Shown one piece after another: positions 33,105 through 36,127 of a stretch of 36,127 nt of DNA; the first letter of the stretch is position 1; each line of letters starts with the position of its first letter. The notes below the pieces were generated by a model. It had not been told where the DNA came from. It saw only the letters and a program-made list of their open reading frames with translations, and did not search any database. The stretch lies in NCBI GenBank assembly GCA_964349045.1, contig CAYGFI010000033.1:1-36127 (forward strand), given 5' to 3'. The translations under genes were made by a program, and so were the position numbers. This DNA comes from JACJXF01 sp964349045 (GTDB lineage: Bacteria; Bacteroidota; Bacteroidia; Bacteroidales; GCA-2748055).

Positions 33105-33180
33105 TCCTAATAATTAATTTAAGAACTTGGATTGCTGTCAGAGACCGCGTTCGCATAAAGCTTAAGCAGTTGTGAAGCTC

Positions 33181-33195
33181 GTAAACCCGGTTAAC
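33181..33195. promoter_or_regulatory. Imperfect palindrome in the HlyD-ATPase gap
   Basis: GTAAACCCGGTTAAC pairs at six of seven positions around its centre and runs into TTAACAATT, which also occurs in the TetR promoter region (36040-36048). It could be a second, weaker regulator site inside the operon, or chance. Confidence 0.25.
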
Positions 33196-33225
33196 AATTT
33201 TTAATTTTTGAATTTAAAAAAAAGC

Positions 33226-34107
33226 TTAAAGACTTATTTCACCCGGCATACCAATCTTAAGTCCACCGTCATTCTTTACCCTTATTTTTACTGCATATAC
33301 CAGGTTAACCCGTTCATCCCGTGTTTGTATGATCTTGGGTGTAAACTCAGATTTCCCTGATATCCATGAAATAGTTCCCCGGTATTTTTTCAGTTTATCA
33401 GTATTTGCATCTATTAAAACATCCACTTCCGATCCCAGTACAATTTGTTCCAGCTGGTTACCCGACACGAATACACGGAGAATAAGTTCTGACATATCCG
33501 CCATTTTAAACAGGGGCTTTCCGGTAACGGCAAGTTCTCCGGCAAAAAGATATTTTTCCAGTACTGTACCCCGGGATGGCGACTTTATTAATGATTTAGC
33601 AATGAGATCGTTCACCTGCATAATTTGAATTTCGAGTGATTCCCTTTCTGTCCGGATTACTGCTTTTTGTGAAACAAGAGCATTGGTTTGTGCTTTCAAT
33701 AAATCAATTTGACCATTAATATCATCCATCTGTTTTGTGGTTGCAGCACCCCCCTCGAGAAGAGAATTTATTCGGTTCTTTTCACGTAGCATATTATTCA
33801 TACTAACCTCGTTTACAAGCAATTGCTGTTCCAACTGATTCATTTTCGCGTTTACTGAACCGATGCCGGCCTGAAGCTGCTTTCTTTTCAGGTATTGCTG
33901 AGTTGAATCAATATATCCGCAATAATCGCCTGGTGTGAGGATTTTACCTTCCGTAACGGTAAATTCCATAAGCCTGCCAGAAGATTCAGCAGATATAATT
34001 ATTTCCTCCGATTCAAAATTACCAAATGCAAAAGCTTCCGGTTCATTGTTTTTACAAGATGTCGCGAATAAAAATACGACGAATGATATACATATTATTT
34101 TATTCAT
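33226..34107 (-). CDS. HlyD-family membrane-fusion lipoprotein
   Basis: The protein has 293 residues. A lipoprotein signal has the lipobox ATSC and Cys18. A first beta-barrel/lipoyl half follows (about 28-70, GNFESEEIIISAESSGRLMEFTV), then a long coiled-coil hairpin (about 75-165) and the second lipoyl half (SPSRGTVLEKYLFAGELAVTG). The beta-barrel domain continues to the C-terminus, which ends GMPGEISL. It resembles YbhG/EmrA-type periplasmic adaptors that connect the inner-membrane ABC exporter to TolC. It lies 11 bases after the TolC gene. Most such adaptors are anchored by a helix, so the lipid anchor is a variant. Confidence 0.92.
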   Translation of the reverse strand: MNKIICISFVVFLFATSCKNNEPEAFAFGNFESEEIIISAESSGRLMEFTVTEGKILTPGDYCGYIDSTQQYLKRKQLQAGIGSVNAKMNQLEQQLLVNEVSMNNMLREKNRINSLLEGGAATTKQMDDINGQIDLLKAQTNALVSQKAVIRTERESLEIQIMQVNDLIAKSLIKSPSRGTVLEKYLFAGELAVTGKPLFKMADMSELILRVFVSGNQLEQIVLGSEVDVLIDANTDKLKKYRGTISWISGKSEFTPKIIQTRDERVNLVYAVKIRVKNDGGLKIGMPGEISL

Positions 34108-34118
34108 TGCAATTAGTT

Positions 34119-35387
34119 TTAAAGTTCTCCTTTTATCTCGAGATATTTGGCGATAGATTGCTGTAAATAAGTTTTTTCATTTGCAAACTGAATTCTGGCA
34201 ATTGTTTCCTGGTTCAGAACTGATATATAATCGAGAGTTTTAATTACACCGTGCTCAAGTTGTACCTTTGCAGTAGATGTAATTTGACTTCTGAGTTTAA
34301 GAATATTTTCGAATGCAAGAAGGTTTTCCTGATGATTTTTAATAATTGCATACTGATTCAGCAAAGCCGAGCTTATATCCAAATCAAACTGCCTCCGTCG
34401 GCTATCCATAATATTTTGTTGTAAACCAAGAACTTCCCTGTCGCGACTATTGATTTTCCAATCCCAGATGTTCCATTTAAGTCCTGCTCCAACAATATAA
34501 TAAGTATCAAATTCATCTTTAAGCATGTTCAGTGCAGGGTTTCCATAACCAAACTGTCCAAAAGCATACACTTTTGGAAGGGTACGCGACTTTACCAGGG
34601 CTTTACTTTTACCGAGCTGTTCAGCCTGAAGATCAAAAATCAGATGTTCCATCCGAAGGATCGAATCGTTTTCAGGTGGAGGAAAGTCTGTCGGCTCCAG
34701 AACGGTTGAAAGATCAATTAATTCAAAGGTTTTACCAGCAAGCATCTGCAGACCCGCAACACGTGAATTTTCAAGTTCCGTTTTGGTTTGTTTCAATTTA
34801 ATTATCTCGACATCAAGTAAATCCAGGTCGTTGTTTAGCAGAACCCCGTTTTTAATTCCTGATTCAACTACACTTCTGTTTTCAAGAAGTTGTGTGAGGG
34901 ATATATCGATAATCTCCTGGTTTTTTTGAATTAGCAATATGTTATAATACAGGTCTTTAACCTGCATTTTTGAAGAGCGGATATCAATTTCCAGCTGGGA
35001 TTTATCAACCTGCTCCGAAACCTTTTCGATTTCCTGCTTGTGTTTAGAAAATCCCCCATCGTAAATTGATTGAGTAATATCGAGGCTTACTTTATATTGA
35101 TCCCGATCGGGAAAGTCGATTCCAGCAATGGGAACTTTAGAATCGAAACGAATAGCATCGGACTGATAACTTGCTTTTCCGTTTAATTCCATTTGAGGCA
35201 GGTTTCCGGAACGGATGTTTCGGATTTTGTTAGCCGAGATATTTTCAAATATTTCAGAATTGTCAGATCTCGGGTGATTCCGTGCGGTTTTATCAAGGCA
35301 CCAGGTCAAGGAAATTGTATCCTGAGAAAAACAGGAAAGCGCCAATCCTGCCTGAAAATACATTATAAAACTGCTAATTTTCAACAT
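34119..35387 (-). CDS. TolC-family outer-membrane efflux protein
   Basis: A 422-residue OEP-family protein with a signal peptide (about 1-22) and two repeats of long helices and barrel strands. Markers are LDITQSIYDGGFSKHKQEIEKV in the first half and AGLKWNIWDWKINSRDREVLGLQQ in the second, followed by LEHGVIKTLDYISVLNQET. It forms a trimeric exit duct that spans the outer membrane and periplasm. The gene starts four bases after tetR, which makes it the first structural gene of the operon. Confidence 0.92.
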   Translation of the reverse strand: MLKISSFIMYFQAGLALSCFSQDTISLTWCLDKTARNHPRSDNSEIFENISANKIRNIRSGNLPQMELNGKASYQSDAIRFDSKVPIAGIDFPDRDQYKVSLDITQSIYDGGFSKHKQEIEKVSEQVDKSQLEIDIRSSKMQVKDLYYNILLIQKNQEIIDISLTQLLENRSVVESGIKNGVLLNNDLDLLDVEIIKLKQTKTELENSRVAGLQMLAGKTFELIDLSTVLEPTDFPPPENDSILRMEHLIFDLQAEQLGKSKALVKSRTLPKVYAFGQFGYGNPALNMLKDEFDTYYIVGAGLKWNIWDWKINSRDREVLGLQQNIMDSRRRQFDLDISSALLNQYAIIKNHQENLLAFENILKLRSQITSTAKVQLEHGVIKTLDYISVLNQETIARIQFANEKTYLQQSIAKYLEIKGEL

Positions 35388-35391
35388 AAGG

Positions 35392-36015
35392 TCAGGTTTT
35401 AAGAGAATTAATAAAAGTTCTTTTCAGGTTTTCCTTCCTTTGCAGGAGGAAATTGGAATAGGCATCTACATCCCCCGAAAAAATCATTTCCTCAATAATT
35501 TTGCGTGCAGCAAAAGGGAAGATTATCAGTGACATGAAATTAACCATGATCTCCTTTGGATCCATCCGGCGAATGTTACCCTGTTCCATCTCTTGTTCAA
35601 GGGATTTTAGTATTATGTTAGCATTTAAACCTCCGCTTTTCAACAAATTAATGAGTCTTTGAGGATTTGATGTGAGCTCCTGGAGTATAAAAAGCGGAAT
35701 TACAGGGTTTTCGATCAGCATTGTAAAATAATAGTCTATAAAGTTCTCAAGTCGCCTGCTTACAGGCATATCAGACGTTAAGGTATTAACAATGGCTGGT
35801 AAAAACCTGGAAAATATCTTTGTAAAAACCTGTTCAAACAAATTATCCTTGCTTCTGAAGTAATAATTTAACAACGTGCGATTTATTCCGGCTTCGACAG
35901 CTATATCCTGCATGGATGTACCTGCTTTGCCCTTCAATACAAAAATCCTGGTGGCAGCAAGCATAATTTTATCTTCCATTTCCTGCGATAATACTTTTAT
36001 TTCAGGAGAATTCAT
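35392..36015 (-). CDS. TetR-family transcriptional regulator
   Basis: The protein has 207 residues. The N-terminal DNA-binding domain (about 12-62) has a clear helix-turn-helix: TSMQDIAVEAGINRTLLNYYF. The C-terminal domain is an all-helical ligand-binding and dimerisation region. It is the first gene of the exporter operon and is read from a promoter that ends at an inverted repeat, so it most likely represses the whole operon, itself included, until a transported compound binds. The inducer cannot be predicted. Confidence 0.93.
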   Translation of the reverse strand: MNSPEIKVLSQEMEDKIMLAATRIFVLKGKAGTSMQDIAVEAGINRTLLNYYFRSKDNLFEQVFTKIFSRFLPAIVNTLTSDMPVSRRLENFIDYYFTMLIENPVIPLFILQELTSNPQRLINLLKSGGLNANIILKSLEQEMEQGNIRRMDPKEIMVNFMSLIIFPFAARKIIEEMIFSGDVDAYSNFLLQRKENLKRTFINSLKT

Positions 36016-36049
36016 GTAAGGACATATTAATTAAACGGGTTAACAATTA

Positions 36050-36071
36050 TGTTTAACATAGACGTTAAACA
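36050..36071. promoter_or_regulatory. TetR operator candidate
   Basis: TGTTTAAC (36050-36057) and GTTAAACA (36064-36071) form a perfect 8-bp inverted repeat with a 6-base spacer, a typical TetR-family site. It covers the predicted transcription start. Further half-site-like copies lie at 36031-36036 (TTAAAC) and 36039-36044 (GTTAAC). Confidence 0.7.
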
Positions 36072-36077
36072 ATTGCG

Positions 36078-36108
36078 TAAAACTAAATTAATATTTTCAG
36101 GTTGTCAA
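36078..36108 (-). promoter_or_regulatory. Promoter of the tetR-exporter operon
   Basis: On the minus strand TTG (36108-36106), a 20-base spacer and TAGTTTTA (36085-36078) give seven of eight -7 matches at correct spacing. Transcription would start near 36071, at the edge of the operator, leaving a leader of about 55 bases before the tetR ATG. Confidence 0.6.
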
Positions 36109-36127
36109 GTTTTTTGTAATAAAATAT

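Overview
The window looks like a chromosomal segment of a Bacteroidota member, probably Bacteroidales/Marinilabiliales-like; the lineage below phylum is inference. The signs are matches to the Bacteroidota promoter pattern (TTTG or TTG, 19-21 bases, TAnnTTTG), a general lack of Shine-Dalgarno sequences, a TonB receptor with a carboxypeptidase-regulatory N-domain, a propeller/Y_Y_Y sensor, a fused hisB, and AT-rich DNA. No tRNA, rRNA, CRISPR array, insertion sequence or phage gene was seen. No gene-free gap reaches 300 bases; the longest are 26769-27067, 25204-25448 and 509-746.

Layout. 122-508: DUF202 membrane protein. 672-3491: peroxide-defence unit, a PerR-like repressor followed by catalase-peroxidase katG, with a promoter, a perfect 19-bp palindrome and a strong terminator. 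3537-11583: mixed single genes (YjbQ, a small exported carboxypeptidase-regulatory protein, a TonB receptor, a nitroreductase, ornithine aminotransferase, an M13 metallopeptidase lipoprotein). 11734-16813: tight four-gene unit of a haem-c lipoprotein, a DUF5777-like barrel, a YceI-like protein and a large sensor with a SpoIIE phosphatase output. 16836-17744: lipoprotein phosphoesterase.

17810-25395 (minus strand) is a complete histidine operon, hisG-D-C-B-H-A-F-IE. Ahead of hisG lies a 20-codon leader ORF with five consecutive His codons (25285-25347), followed by a strong intrinsic terminator that ends 9 bases before the hisG ATG. This is the layout of ribosome-mediated transcription attenuation and is the best regulatory find in the window.

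25449-28511: a YihY/BrkB membrane protein, a ComB-like phosphatase and a TlpA-like thioredoxin. 28508-36108 (minus strand): TetR-controlled multidrug-type exporter: TetR, TolC, HlyD lipoprotein, two asymmetric ABC ATPases, a HAD phosphatase, two ABC-2 permeases.

A second theme is a set of short tandem repeats (units of 4, 6, 7 and 8 bases) confined to intergenic or intercistronic gaps. Almost all lack C on the plus strand, whichever way the neighbouring genes point.
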